Shown here one piece after another: positions 19,797 through 27,843 of a stretch of DNA of 64,000 nt. Source of the stretch: Thiohalocapsa sp. ML1. GTDB taxonomy: Bacteria > Pseudomonadota > Gammaproteobacteria > Chromatiales > Chromatiaceae. How positions within the stretch are numbered: the first letter of the stretch is position 1; every line of letters starts with the position of its first letter. The stretch lies in the NCBI RefSeq assembly GCF_001469165.1, contig NZ_JABX01000011.1:98847-162846 (forward strand). Reading direction: 5' to 3'. The notes beneath the pieces are model-generated. The model ran no database searches, was not told the origin of the DNA, and worked only from the letters and a program-made list of their open reading frames with translations. A program made the translations under genes and the position numbers.

Positions 19797-20021
19797 TCAG
19801 TGCAGGCCTTCTTCCTCGACATAAACGAGCTCGGGGTAAAAGGTCTTGTCCGGCTCCTGCGCGGCGAGCGCCTCGGCCTTCGCGAGCGCCTCGCCATAGG
19901 TCATCTCGCCATCGAAATGACCCTTCTCGAACTTGGCCTTGCTGCGCCAGCCGACCCGGTAGCCCGGATCTGCGGCGCGCTTGGACAGGGAATCACCTTT
20001 ACTTTTCAACAACGTCGCCAT
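19797..20021 (-). CDS. Small conserved-looking protein beside DsrC-like gene
   Basis: This 74-aa soluble protein begins MATLLKSKGDSLSKRAADPGY, contains EMTYGEALAKAEALAAQ, and ends YVEEEGLH. The ATG at 20021 is preferred because upstream residues of the longer frame are repeat-like and Arg-rich. I do not recognise the family. It lies downstream of the DsrC/TusE-like gene on the same strand, with a 157-bp gap, so a link to sulfur-relay proteins is possible but unproven. Confidence 0.6.
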   Translation of the reverse strand: MATLLKSKGDSLSKRAADPGYRVGWRSKAKFEKGHFDGEMTYGEALAKAEALAAQEPDKTFYPELVYVEEEGLH

Positions 20022-20062
20022 TGGCGTCTTGCTCCAAGTCGATACTTCGTGTCGTCTTCGTG

Positions 20063-20086
20063 GTGCCGGACGCGGGCGTCCGGCAC
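20063..20086. other. Strong hairpin between DsrC-like gene and 74-aa gene
   Basis: GTGCCGGACGC pairs with GCGTCCGGCAC around a 2-nt centre. There is no T-run on the minus strand, so it is not a standard terminator. It could attenuate or protect the message between the two minus-strand genes. Confidence 0.45.
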
Positions 20087-20178
20087 TGTCTTGGGGGTGC
20101 GGCACAGGATCGCTGCGCGCGCGCCCCGAAAGTCTCCCGGGCGGGCAGCCGGCAAAAAGACGCCGCCCGCGCATGCAC

Positions 20179-20475
20179 TCATACGCAGCCCGTCGGCTTC
20201 GGCAGGCCGCCCCATTTGCAGATGAGCTTCATCGGGCCCTTCTTGAAGATGCCGTAGAGGTCCTTGGTGCTGACGCCCTGTTTCTTGGCGAAGATCCGAA
20301 TCGGCGGTACGACACCGTCATTGTCGTACATGCTGCGGGCCTCGCGGATGAAATCCATGACCTGCGAGGTCATCTCGAACTCGTCCTCGCGCGCGAGCTC
20401 CGCGGCCAATTCTTCGCTCCAGTCGTCGCGGTTGACGAGGAAGCCCTCGCCGTCTACGGGTACGCTCACTGCCAT
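20179..20475 (-). CDS. DsrC/TusE-like sulfur carrier protein
   Basis: This 98-aa protein has the DsrC/TusE fold signature, including WSEELAAELAREDEF and a C-terminal arm ending CKWGGLPKPTGCV. Both arm cysteines are present (C86 and penultimate C97, 11 apart), as in true DsrC. E. coli TusE needs only the last one. It lacks the extra loop that DsrC proteins of sulfite reductase operons carry before LYxLF. So it is a short DsrC-type carrier rather than a clear TusE. dsrAB and tusBCD genes are absent from the window. Confidence 0.85.
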   Translation of the reverse strand: MAVSVPVDGEGFLVNRDDWSEELAAELAREDEFEMTSQVMDFIREARSMYDNDGVVPPIRIFAKKQGVSTKDLYGIFKKGPMKLICKWGGLPKPTGCV

Positions 20476-20584
20476 GTCGTGTCCTCTCTTGTCAGGTTGT
20501 CTGCCCGGGATTTTCCCGGTTATGAATTGCCTGACCGTGAATATGGTTGCTGCGCGCGGATTCCACCCTTTGGTCGGTGTGGGA

Positions 20585-21313
20585 TCAGGCGGGCTCGGCG
20601 CCGAAAGGTCGCCGCCCTGCGCCCTCAATGCAGTGTCGCAGCGACGCCGCGTCGGCAATCGGCGCGTCTGCATCGATCCGCCGCAGCCGCTCGCCGCAGC
20701 GCAGCGTGATGCCGAGGCGGTCGATGCCGGCAGGTACGACGGCCGCGCAATCCGCTCCAGCCAAAGCGGCAAGCCGGTCTGCATGGGCGTCCTCCAGCAG
20801 GCGGGTGAGCGCCTGCTCGGTGGCCGCAGCATGCGCGATGCCGGCGCGCAGCCGGTCCGTGCCAAGCCAGCGTGCCTGCGCAAAGCCGCCATTGTAGTGG
20901 CAGCGCAGCGGCTCGAAGCGATGTAGCTGAAAATTGAGCTGCTCGGCATAGACGCGCCCGCTCGGGTAGTGCCGACACCAGCGCGCGAGCGCCTCGGCGT
21001 CGGCGCTCGGCAGACAGCGGCCGACGCAGGTGAGCCGTCGCCCCTGCTGAATGTCGCCGTCCACGGCATCGAAGAGCGTCAGCGCCGCGCGCGGGTCGAC
21101 CGCGAGGTTTCGGCTGTGCTGCGCCAGATGGCTCAGCAGCAGCAGCGGCTCACCAGCGTTGGACAGGCACAGCGGCACGACGGAGCCGAACGGATAGCCC
21201 GGCTCCGCCGCGGACTGCGTCGACAGCACGCCGTGGAAGCTGCCGCACCAGAGCGCACGCGCACCGGCGATGGCGTCCGGCGGGGCGGCGGCGGGTTCTT
21301 CTGCGGCGGCCAT
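20585..21313 (-). CDS. HugZ-like haem utilisation protein (split-barrel flavin-fold)
   Basis: This 242-aa protein has an N-terminal PNPOx-like split barrel (STQSAAEPGYPFGSVVPLCL, LLLLSHLAQHSRNLAVDPRAALTLF) and a C-terminal DUF2470-like part beginning near LTRLLEDAHADRL. This two-part layout is that of HugZ/HutZ haem-degrading or haem-storage proteins. The ATG at 21313 starts 20 bp after the DUF3050 stop, and TonB is further upstream on the same strand, which supports a haem or iron role. The haem-binding His at the extreme C-terminus of HugZ is not obvious here. Confidence 0.75.
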   Translation of the reverse strand: MAAAEEPAAAPPDAIAGARALWCGSFHGVLSTQSAAEPGYPFGSVVPLCLSNAGEPLLLLSHLAQHSRNLAVDPRAALTLFDAVDGDIQQGRRLTCVGRCLPSADAEALARWCRHYPSGRVYAEQLNFQLHRFEPLRCHYNGGFAQARWLGTDRLRAGIAHAAATEQALTRLLEDAHADRLAALAGADCAAVVPAGIDRLGITLRCGERLRRIDADAPIADAASLRHCIEGAGRRPFGAEPA

Positions 21314-21333
21314 GCGGGCAGGCCCAGGCGCGC

Positions 21334-22107
21334 TCAGCCGCGGGCGGCGCGGATGGCGTCGCGCACGCCGTCCCAGAAGCGGATGCGCGCACAGATGGCC
21401 TCTTCGGCGGCGGTGGCGGCCTCCTCCAGGCGCTTGGGGTCGTCGCCGCACAGCGCGTCGAGCAGGCGCATGGACAGCGGACCATGGAAGTCCTCATCCA
21501 GGTGCACGTGGCGGTTCAGGTAGTGGTGAAAGGTCGGCGCCTGCGCCGGGTCGACGCCGGCCGCGGCGAGTAGGCGGCGGAACATGTCCGGGATGATGCG
21601 CTCGCGGCCCACCGCCAGCGCCGCGGCGGCGGCGTGGGGCTTGTCCTCGCGAATGAAGCAGAAGGTCGTCTCGCTGAAGTAGCGCGCGGGCAGCGGCGTG
21701 CTGTCGGCGTAGAGGGCCGCGTCGAGGCCGTCCTGCCGGACTCGGTCGAGAAAGCGTCGCGGCGCCTGCGCGTCGGCGCCGATCTCGGCCATGGCCTTGA
21801 GGTACAGCGCGAAATGGCTGCCGTATTCGACGCCGGCGGCGGTCTCGATGCTGTCCGACTCCTCTTCGAGCACCAACTGGTTGATGAAGTAGACCACGGC
21901 CGGGTCCGCCTGCGGCATCCAGGGCGTCGTGGTGGGCGCGACGGCCCGCTGCAGGTGCTTGATCAGCGACATGAAATCCCACACCGCGTAGACGTGGTGG
22001 GACATGAATACCCGCAGGTCCGCGAGGTCCGCGACCTCAGCGTAGACCGGATGCGCGTAAAGCTCGCGTTGCAGGTCTTCGATGGGGGTGAGGTCGGGGG
22101 TGGCCAT
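21334..22107 (-). CDS. DUF3050 family protein
   Basis: This 257-aa all-helical protein matches DUF3050: LRVFMSHHVYAVWDFMSLIK, NQLVLEEESD, YLNRHVHLDEDFHGPLSMRLL. Conserved His and Glu residues in these blocks resemble haem-oxygenase-like/iron-oxidase scaffolds, but activity is not established. The ATG at 22107 has AGAGGA upstream. It is sandwiched between tonB and the HugZ-like gene on the same strand, so it probably belongs to the same iron/haem transcript. Confidence 0.8.
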   Translation of the reverse strand: MATPDLTPIEDLQRELYAHPVYAEVADLADLRVFMSHHVYAVWDFMSLIKHLQRAVAPTTTPWMPQADPAVVYFINQLVLEEESDSIETAAGVEYGSHFALYLKAMAEIGADAQAPRRFLDRVRQDGLDAALYADSTPLPARYFSETTFCFIREDKPHAAAAALAVGRERIIPDMFRRLLAAAGVDPAQAPTFHHYLNRHVHLDEDFHGPLSMRLLDALCGDDPKRLEEAATAAEEAICARIRFWDGVRDAIRAARG

Positions 22108-22212
22108 ACTGCTGTCCTCTCGTGATGCTGATGCGCGGGCCGTCGTCGGGGCCGGGCGGATGATGGTCAAGTCTCGTCATGGGCGTCGCCCATGGTGCGT
22201 CCCGACCGCGGG

Positions 22213-23517
22213 TCAATTCAAGCGAAAGACGATGGGCACGCGCACCGTCCACTGGCTGCGTGCGAGCACCGCGGGGATCGGCTCGAAGCGGCCGAGGCGG
22301 CGCACCCTGTGCTCGGCCGCGGCGTCGAGGGCGGCGACGCCGGTGCTTTGGCTCAGCCGGATGCCGCTGAACACACCGTTGGCGGCGATGGTGAACTGCA
22401 CCCGCGCGGTGCCCTCCAGCCGGCGCTGCCGGGCGGCGGGTGGGTAGCTGCGCTGACGCTCCAACGCGCTGCGCAGCGCCGCGAGATAGCTGCGCTCGGC
22501 GCCATCGCGCGCGGCGGGGCCCGCCGCCTGCTGCCGCGCCGGTGCGACCGCGGGGGAGGCGTTGCTGCTGCGCCCCGGCTTGCGGTCGGGCATCGCCTTG
22601 GCGCCGGGCGCGTCGGCGCGCCGGCTTGCGGCGATGTCGGCGTCCAGCGCCGCGAGCCCGGAACGGTCTTTGCCTGCGCGCGGAGCAGGTTGGCGCTCGG
22701 CTTGGGGCGGCGGCTGCGGCGCCGGCGCGTCGGCGCGCGCCGGCTGGGTGCTGCCCGCGCGCTGCCGGCTCGCGGCGATCTCGGCGTCCAATGCCGCGAG
22801 GCCCGACCTGTCCTCATCGCGGCCGGGGGCGGCGGGCTCGGGTTTCGGGCGGGCGCTCTGCTCGGCCCGGCGGCGCATGGCGGCGATCTCGGCATCCAGG
22901 GCTGCGATGCCGGCTAGCTGGTCGGTGCGCGCCGGTGCTTCCGCTGCCGGCTCAATGGCGGCGCGCGGGGCCTCGGTTGGATGCTGCGTCGCGACCCGGC
23001 GCGGGGCACGGGGCACGGGCATTGGCGCTTGCTCCGCATCGGCTACGCGGCTCGGTTTTGGGCTCGGCTCCGGCGTCGGCTCGGGCGCGGGCGCGGGCAA
23101 CCTGGCTGCGGGTTGCGGCGCGGTGGCGGCCTGCGGCGGCGGCTCTGCGGAGTGGTCCGTCGCGGTTGTGGTACCGGGGCTGTCGATGGGCTGCCGTGCT
23201 GCCGTGTTAGCGGGCGTCGGGGGCGCATCCGCGGGGACGTCCTGCGTTATCTGCCCCGGTTGCGCCCCCGGTGCCGGAGCGAGCTCGACCGGGGCGAGCT
23301 CGACCGGGGCGAGCTCGACTGGGGCTAGCTCGAATAGCGTGAAGCGCTGCGGCTCCGCAAGCCGGGCGGCAGGCGTCGGGGCGGCGCGCTGCACCGCGAG
23401 CATCATCAGGCCATGCAGGAGCACCGACGCCGCCAAGGCCAGCGCGAGCGCAGTGTCGCCGGCTCGGCGCGCAGGCCGGGCGCCGTCGGCGGCGGGGCTC
23501 TGCTTGGGGGCGTGCAC
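22213..23517 (-). CDS. TonB family energy transducer with internal repeats
   Basis: This 434-aa protein has one N-terminal membrane anchor (about residues 21-43), a long Pro/Ala-rich periplasmic spacer and a C-terminal TonB domain (RSYPPAARQRRLEGTARVQFTI, ending VRVPIVFRLN). The spacer contains VELAP repeated four times and three copies of a block with GLAALDAEIAASR. It should couple the ExbB/ExbD motor to TonB-dependent receptors such as those at 43865 and 50172. ExbB/ExbD genes are not in the window. DUF3050 and the HugZ-like gene follow. Confidence 0.88.
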   Translation of the reverse strand: MHAPKQSPAADGARPARRAGDTALALALAASVLLHGLMMLAVQRAAPTPAARLAEPQRFTLFELAPVELAPVELAPVELAPAPGAQPGQITQDVPADAPPTPANTAARQPIDSPGTTTATDHSAEPPPQAATAPQPAARLPAPAPEPTPEPSPKPSRVADAEQAPMPVPRAPRRVATQHPTEAPRAAIEPAAEAPARTDQLAGIAALDAEIAAMRRRAEQSARPKPEPAAPGRDEDRSGLAALDAEIAASRQRAGSTQPARADAPAPQPPPQAERQPAPRAGKDRSGLAALDADIAASRRADAPGAKAMPDRKPGRSSNASPAVAPARQQAAGPAARDGAERSYLAALRSALERQRSYPPAARQRRLEGTARVQFTIAANGVFSGIRLSQSTGVAALDAAAEHRVRRLGRFEPIPAVLARSQWTVRVPIVFRLN

Positions 23518-23670
23518 GGAGTGGATCGGGCTGGGCTTGCGGTGGGTGCGGCGAGTGGGCGCTCGGCGCGCGGCACGAGGACCGCGTCCGGGCCGCGCGT
23601 CGGGTCGGATCGATTGGGGCGGCCAGTCTACAGCGGGCGCGGTCGGCTTGCGCGGCCCGCGGAGGAAGGG

Positions 23671-23779
23671 CGGAGGGGCAAGGGCCGAGGGGCAAGGGCC
23701 AAGGAAGGCCTGCTCGGCACTTAGCCCTTAGCCCTTAGCCCTTAGCCTTTAGCCCTTAGCCTTTAGCCCTCGGCCCTTC
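23671..23779. repeat. Heptamer element: GGGGCAA/GGGCCGA then CCCTTAG
   Basis: G-rich heptamers (GGGGCAA, GGGCCGA, GGGCCAA) at 23675-23703 are followed by at least seven CCCTTAG or CCTTTAG units (23720-23770) and then CCCTCGG. The register is 7 bp throughout. The last codons and the stop of the 115-aa membrane protein gene are inside the array. TTAG on one strand and CTAA on the other give stop codons in all frames. Confidence 0.85.
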
Positions 23780-24096
23780 GGTTCGCTGCCGAAGCCTCTG
23801 GCACCGTGTTGGGCACGTCGGCCGGGGAAGGTGGCGAAGCAGCGCTCGGCATTTCCGAAGCGCGAAGAACCCGCGGCCAGCAGTGCCAGGACGCTGAACC
23901 CATTGAGCGCCAGCCCGACCAGCAGGAGCGGTGTGCGCAGCAGATAATCCCCGGCGAGCCAGTGCATGACGGAGGCGTGATATTCCAGCGTCGCCCAGAT
24001 CGACGCGAACAAGAGCGCGACGGCGAGCAGCGAAAAGAGATCGGCGATGATCTCGTTGGCGCGCGTGAAGCGCTGCATGTCTCGACAGATACCCAT
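23749..24096 (-). CDS. Small membrane protein whose C-terminus runs into a heptamer array
   Basis: This 115-aa protein has two or three hydrophobic helices (about residues 17-37 and 52-76). The ATG at 24096 has GGAGAC upstream. I do not recognise a family. The last 11 residues (EPKGRGLKAKG) and the TAA stop are encoded by GGGCCGA and GGGCTAA-type repeat units, so the original 3' end was probably replaced or extended by the repeat. Upstream is a 14-bp tandem repeat. Confidence 0.6.
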   Translation of the reverse strand: MGICRDMQRFTRANEIIADLFSLLAVALLFASIWATLEYHASVMHWLAGDYLLRTPLLLVGLALNGFSVLALLAAGSSRFGNAERCFATFPGRRAQHGARGFGSEPKGRGLKAKG

Positions 24097-24133
24097 GGGC
24101 TGTCTCCGGTTATTGGGGTGCCCGCTGATGTGA

Positions 24134-24171
24134 AGCTAGACAGGTGCAGCTAGACAGGTGCAGCTAGACAG
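24134..24171. repeat. 14-bp tandem repeat
   Basis: The unit AGCTAGACAGGTGC is present 2.7 times without change. It lies between two divergently oriented genes (membrane protein at 23749 and symporter at 24552). The unit length is twice seven. Confidence 0.85.
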
Positions 24172-24551
24172 CCGAACGCCGGCCGTCGGCGGGCGCTCCG
24201 ATGGGCTTGGCGTGGCTGGAGTCGGTGGATCTCCATGAAAACCCCAGCCTCGATGGAGGGTATGCCGAATTCCGTTTCGGGTAAAGCGGTATTCTGCAGG
24301 CGCGGCCGCCGGCGGCTGATGGGACGCCGGCGTTCGGCTCGCGCGCGCGCGTTGCGGGGCGCACGAAGACCGCGTGTATAGTACGGCGCCGTAGGTCGCC
24401 ATCGGGTTTGGCCGGGCGGCCTGTGGCGCCGACGCCCGCCTGGTCTCGCGGTGCCTTATCGCGGGTCCGTGCGGGTATCGGTGATTCAAAAGCAGGTCGC
24501 CGGTCTCGGCCGGCGGCCGCGATCTTCGTCAGCAGTTCGGGGGAGCAGGGT
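24172..24551. other. Leader and promoter region of the AGCS symporter
   Basis: No gene is seen. A TATAGT at 24377-24382 with TTGCGG at 24352-24357 (19-bp spacing) is a weak promoter candidate. An AT-richer patch lies at 24235-24300. No known riboswitch fold could be recognised by eye. Confidence 0.35.
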
Positions 24552-26045
24552 GTGGAGCAGATCTCTGAGGTAATAGGGTTAGTCAACGGCGCCGTCTGGG
24601 GACCGCCGATGCTGGTGCTGATTCTCGGCACCGGGCTTTTTCTCACCATCGGGCTCGGGGTCATGCCGCTGCGCAGAATCGGCTATGGCTTCCGTATGCT
24701 TTGGTCCGGGCGGCGCGGGCAGGGGGAGGGTGATATCACCCCCTTCAATGCGCTGATGACGTCGCTGTCGGCCACCATCGGCACCGGCAACATCGCCGGT
24801 GTCGCGACGGCCATCGCCATCGGCGGGCCCGGTGCGCTGTTCTGGATGTGGATGACGGCGCTCGTCGGCATGGCCACCAAGTACGCGGAGGCCGTGCTCG
24901 CGATGCGCTATCGCGAGGTCGACGAGAAGGGCAATCACGTCGGCGGGCCGATGTATTACATCAAGAACGGGCTCGGTAAGAACTGGGTCTGGCTCGCGAC
25001 GCTGTTCGCGATCTTCGGCGCGCTCGCGGGATTCGGCATCGGCAACTCGGTGCAGGCCAACTCGGTGGCCGATGCGCTGTCGAGCCGGTTCGGCGTGCCG
25101 GAGTTCTGGACCGGCATCGTCATGGCCGTGCTGGTGGCGCTGGTGCTGATCGGCGGGATTCGATGGATCGCGCAAGTGTCGGGCAAGCTGGTGCCCTTCA
25201 TGGCCGTCGCCTATGTGCTCGGCGGCCTCGTGATCCTGGTGCTGAACTACGCCGAGGTACCGGGGGCCTTCGCGTTGATCATCGGCGAGGCGTTCACGCC
25301 GTCGGCGGGCGTCGGCGGCTTTGCCGGTGCCGGCATCATGCTCGCGATTCAGATGGGCGTCGCCCGCGGCGTCTTCTCGAACGAGGCGGGCTTGGGCAGC
25401 GCGCCGATCGCGCACGCCGCCGCGGAGAGCGACAGCCCGGTGCAACAGGGCACCGTCGCGATGCTGGGCACCTTCATCGACACCATCATCGTCTGCACCA
25501 TCACGGGGCTCGTCATCGTGGTGTCGGGCCAGTGGCAGGCGGTCAGCCCGGACTTCAGCGCCTGCGAGGCCCGCGGCGGCGTCATCGAGGAGCGTGTCGG
25601 CTCGGCCTGGGGCATCGAGCGGCCGAGCACGGTCTGCATCGACCCCGGCCAGGACGGCGCGACCCACGCCAAGCTTGTCTCCGGTGCGACGCTGTCGACG
25701 CAGGCCTTCGGCCATGAGCTGCCCGGCAGCGGCAAGTACATCGTGGCCCTCGGGCTCGTGCTGTTCGCGTTCACGACCATCCTCGGTTGGGCCGTTTATG
25801 GCGAGCGCTGCGTCGAGTACCTGTTCGGTGTGCACGCGATACTGCCGTTCCGGGTGCTGTGGGTCGCGGCGGTGCCCATCGGCGCGGTGGCGCATCTGGA
25901 CTTCGCCTGGCTCGTCGCCGACACGCTGAACGCGATGATGGCCATCCCGAATCTTATTGCGCTCTTGTTGCTGAGCCCGGTGGTGTTCAAGCTGACGAAG
26001 GACTTTTTCGCCGCGGAGAAGGCGAGGCGCGAAGTCGGGCGCTGA
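24552..26045 (+). CDS. AGCS family sodium:alanine/glycine symporter
   Basis: This 497-aa transporter has about eleven hydrophobic helices and AGCS motifs: NALMTSLSATIGTGNIAGVATAI, GALFWMWMTALVGMATKYAE, GGPMYYIKNGL and GVFSNEAGLGSAPIAHAAA. It should import alanine or glycine with Na+. The GTG at 24552 is chosen because GGGAG lies about seven bases upstream and it gives the usual N-terminus. An unusual insertion (about residues 330-395, with Cys in FSACEARGGV and TVCIDPGQ) interrupts the hydrophobic region between late helices and may form an extracellular loop. Confidence 0.92.
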   Translation: MEQISEVIGLVNGAVWGPPMLVLILGTGLFLTIGLGVMPLRRIGYGFRMLWSGRRGQGEGDITPFNALMTSLSATIGTGNIAGVATAIAIGGPGALFWMWMTALVGMATKYAEAVLAMRYREVDEKGNHVGGPMYYIKNGLGKNWVWLATLFAIFGALAGFGIGNSVQANSVADALSSRFGVPEFWTGIVMAVLVALVLIGGIRWIAQVSGKLVPFMAVAYVLGGLVILVLNYAEVPGAFALIIGEAFTPSAGVGGFAGAGIMLAIQMGVARGVFSNEAGLGSAPIAHAAAESDSPVQQGTVAMLGTFIDTIIVCTITGLVIVVSGQWQAVSPDFSACEARGGVIEERVGSAWGIERPSTVCIDPGQDGATHAKLVSGATLSTQAFGHELPGSGKYIVALGLVLFAFTTILGWAVYGERCVEYLFGVHAILPFRVLWVAAVPIGAVAHLDFAWLVADTLNAMMAIPNLIALLLLSPVVFKLTKDFFAAEKARREVGR

Positions 26046-26119
26046 GTGAAGCCCCGCGCCCGCCGGGCAGGCAGCTCGGCGGGCTCAATGCCGTGGTTTA
26101 ACTTTCAGTTTTTTGGTTT

Positions 26120-26280
26120 TTAGGCGATTGCCGGAAAAAACGTACCGAATGGCGCAGGATTTTCGTCCGCCTTCAAGGAGCGGCAGCGGGTGCATAGTCG
26201 AACGATGCACCCGCTGCCGCGACGCAGAAGGCGGGCGAAAAGACAAGCCAGGCGGTATTTTTTTGAAAGAAATCGCCTTA
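26120..26280. mobile_element. 161-bp imperfect palindrome, MITE-like
   Basis: Two 76-nt arms (26120-26195 and 26205-26280) surround a 9-nt centre. Pairing is best at the outer ends (AGGCGATT with AATCGCCT) and the inner ends (GCGGCAGCGGGTGCAT with its complement). The middles share CCGCCTT, ACCG and TTTTCG. The element carries no open frame. It lies between the symporter stop and bolA, and a T-rich track precedes it. Its shape fits a non-autonomous inverted-repeat element or a long structured RNA. No target duplication is clear. Confidence 0.6.
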
Positions 26281-26315
26281 GTGGCTTACCACGAAAGTCG
26301 CGCGCAGCGCGCGCC
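26281..26315 (+). repeat. Dispersed repeat CTTACCACGAAAG, copy 1
   Basis: CTTACCACGAAAGTCGCGCG followed by CAGCGCGCGCC matches 38126-38156 at about 28 of 31 positions. It begins directly at the end of the 161-bp palindrome. The GCGCGC halves can pair as a small hairpin. The common CTCCTGGGAGAGGGCCGGGGT-type repeat follows at about 26328-26350. Confidence 0.65.
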
Positions 26316-26442
26316 TTAGTCCCCCACTCCTCCTGGGAGAGGGCCGGGGTGAGGGAAGCGGCCATGGCGAGCAGCGCGTCTCATCCTCCGGGGTGGCGCT
26401 GGTCGCCATGGCCGTTAGCCTGCGGCTTACGAAAAGACGATA

Positions 26443-26766
26443 TCAGGCCGACACCTTGGACCCACCCATGCATTGCGGCGATTGCGGTGCCGGGCCGCCG
26501 CCCTGCTCGAACCACTCCTCCGGCGTCCAGGCATGGATCGACAGCGCGTGCAGGCCGGCGTCGAGCTCGCCGCGCAGCAGCGCGTTGACGCGCCGATGGC
26601 GTCCGATCGGCTTGTCCTCGGTAAAGGCGTCGCTGACCACCAGCACCTTGAAGTGCGATTCCGCGCCCTCGGGGACGCTGTGCATGTAGCTCTCGTCCGT
26701 CACCTCTAGGTGCAGCGGCGCCAGGGCGACGGACAAGGTCTCTTCGATGCGGGCTTTTCTGGTCAT
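26443..26766 (-). CDS. BolA family protein
   Basis: This 107-aa protein has the BolA fold sequence: RKARIEETLSVALAPLHLEV, SHFKVLVVSDAFTEDKPIGRHRRVNALL, and GLHALSIHAWTPEEW, containing the conserved His/Cys-region ligand histidines. BolA proteins bind [2Fe-2S] clusters with monothiol glutaredoxins and affect gene expression and iron handling. The ATG at 26766 gives the expected N-terminus. The upstream extension in this frame is repeat-derived. A C-terminal tail (GGGPAPQSPQCMGGSKVSA) is longer than usual. Confidence 0.92.
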   Translation of the reverse strand: MTRKARIEETLSVALAPLHLEVTDESYMHSVPEGAESHFKVLVVSDAFTEDKPIGRHRRVNALLRGELDAGLHALSIHAWTPEEWFEQGGGPAPQSPQCMGGSKVSA

Positions 26767-26930
26767 GACGGGGCTCGTTGGCGCTAGCAGGCGGTTCAAA
26801 TGCGGACAGGTGTGTGTTTGCGGTGTCGGCGTCAAGGGCGGCGTGCGCAGTGCGTTGAAAATGCGCAGTGCGTTGAACGTGCGTACTGCGAAGTGCGTTG
26901 ACCCACCGCGCAGTGCACACCCCGCACCCG

Positions 26931-27007
26931 CACTGCGCACTGCGCACTGCGCACTGCGCACTGCGCACTACCCACTTCCCACTTCCCACTTCCCACTTCC
27001 CAGCTCG
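26931..27007. repeat. CACTGCG/CACTTCC heptamer array
   Basis: Eleven units stay in the same 7-bp register: five CACTGCG, one CACTACC, four CACTTCC, then CAGCTCG. The first four bases CACT are constant while the last three change from GCG to TCC. Degenerate TGCGCAGTGCGTTGA copies lie upstream (26850-26905). It sits between bolA and the CPCC gene, which point away from each other. Confidence 0.9.
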
Positions 27008-27058
27008 CTTCCCGCCCCCACCTTTCCGCGATAACAAGTCGCCCGCTCCGAGCCCGCT

Positions 27059-27454
27059 ATGCCCCCGATGACCCTGTTCCCCTGCGTTTGCTGTGGCCAT
27101 CTGGTGCATGACCAAGTGCCGGGCTCGCATCAGGTCTGCCCCATTTGCGGCTGGGAGGATGATCTCTCGCAGTTGCGCTTTCCGGAGATGCCTGGCAGCG
27201 CCAACACCGTGAGCCTCACCGAGGCCCAGCGCAACTTCGAGGCCTACGGGGCGTCCGAGCGTCGCAATCGCGGCCGGACTAGGTCGCCGGTGGACGGCGA
27301 GCCGCGGGAGCCCGCGTGGCGCCCCGTGGACGCGGCCCGGGACAACATTGAGCACCCCCAGCGTGGCATCGGCTACGCCGATTCCTACCCCTGGCCCGAC
27401 ACCACGGTGCTTTACTACTGGCGGAGCAGCTTCTGGCGCCGCTTCGCAAGTTGA
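27059..27454 (+). CDS. CPCC family cysteine-rich protein
   Basis: This 131-aa protein has two zinc-ribbon-like pairs, FPCVCCGHL (residues 8-13) and QVCPICGWEDD (about 27-35), followed by a conserved acidic and aromatic region. This matches the CPCC family, whose role is unknown. An in-frame ATG three codons later (27068) is an alternative start. The ribosome site is not clear. The 5' end is 51 bp from the heptamer array. Confidence 0.8.
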   Translation: MPPMTLFPCVCCGHLVHDQVPGSHQVCPICGWEDDLSQLRFPEMPGSANTVSLTEAQRNFEAYGASERRNRGRTRSPVDGEPREPAWRPVDAARDNIEHPQRGIGYADSYPWPDTTVLYYWRSSFWRRFAS

Positions 27455-27843
27455 AGTCAGGGCCCCATGCCTGATGCCCGCCTGACTCACCTGCCGAACC
27501 GATCGTGGGTTCGCGTTCCCCTTGATCCACGCCGCCGGCATCCGGTGATCCCCTGCTCGTGCCGCCGAACTTTGCTGCGGTTGCGAAATATCAATACCGA
27601 AGATTTACCTGATTGGCTTCTCAAATACTCCAACGGGCCTTAGTGTTCAGCACCAAGACCGAGCCCCTCGGTCAAGAAACGGCCGCTGCCACGCGTTCGC
27701 GCGGGCAGCAGGGCTCACGGCGTCGCGGAGGGCGAGCCGATGCTCGGCTCTCCTGGCCAGCATCGGCAAACCCGGCGGGAAGGCCCGCGGACTTCGGTGT
27801 CGCCGTACCCCATGGCAAAACCGCTATCACTGAGGATTCCGTC
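27455..27843. other. Regulatory region upstream of aceA
   Basis: No gene is seen in this 389-bp stretch. It is AT-richer than its surroundings at 27575-27640 (GCGAAATATCAATACCGAAG, GATTTACCTGATTGG), where a promoter or regulator site for isocitrate lyase is likely. The frame of aceA is open upstream of its ATG but the residues look non-coding. Confidence 0.4.

Noticed and set aside
20063..20086. Terminator between the DsrC-like gene and its neighbour
   Set aside because: The hairpin is strong but there is no T-run on the transcribed strand.
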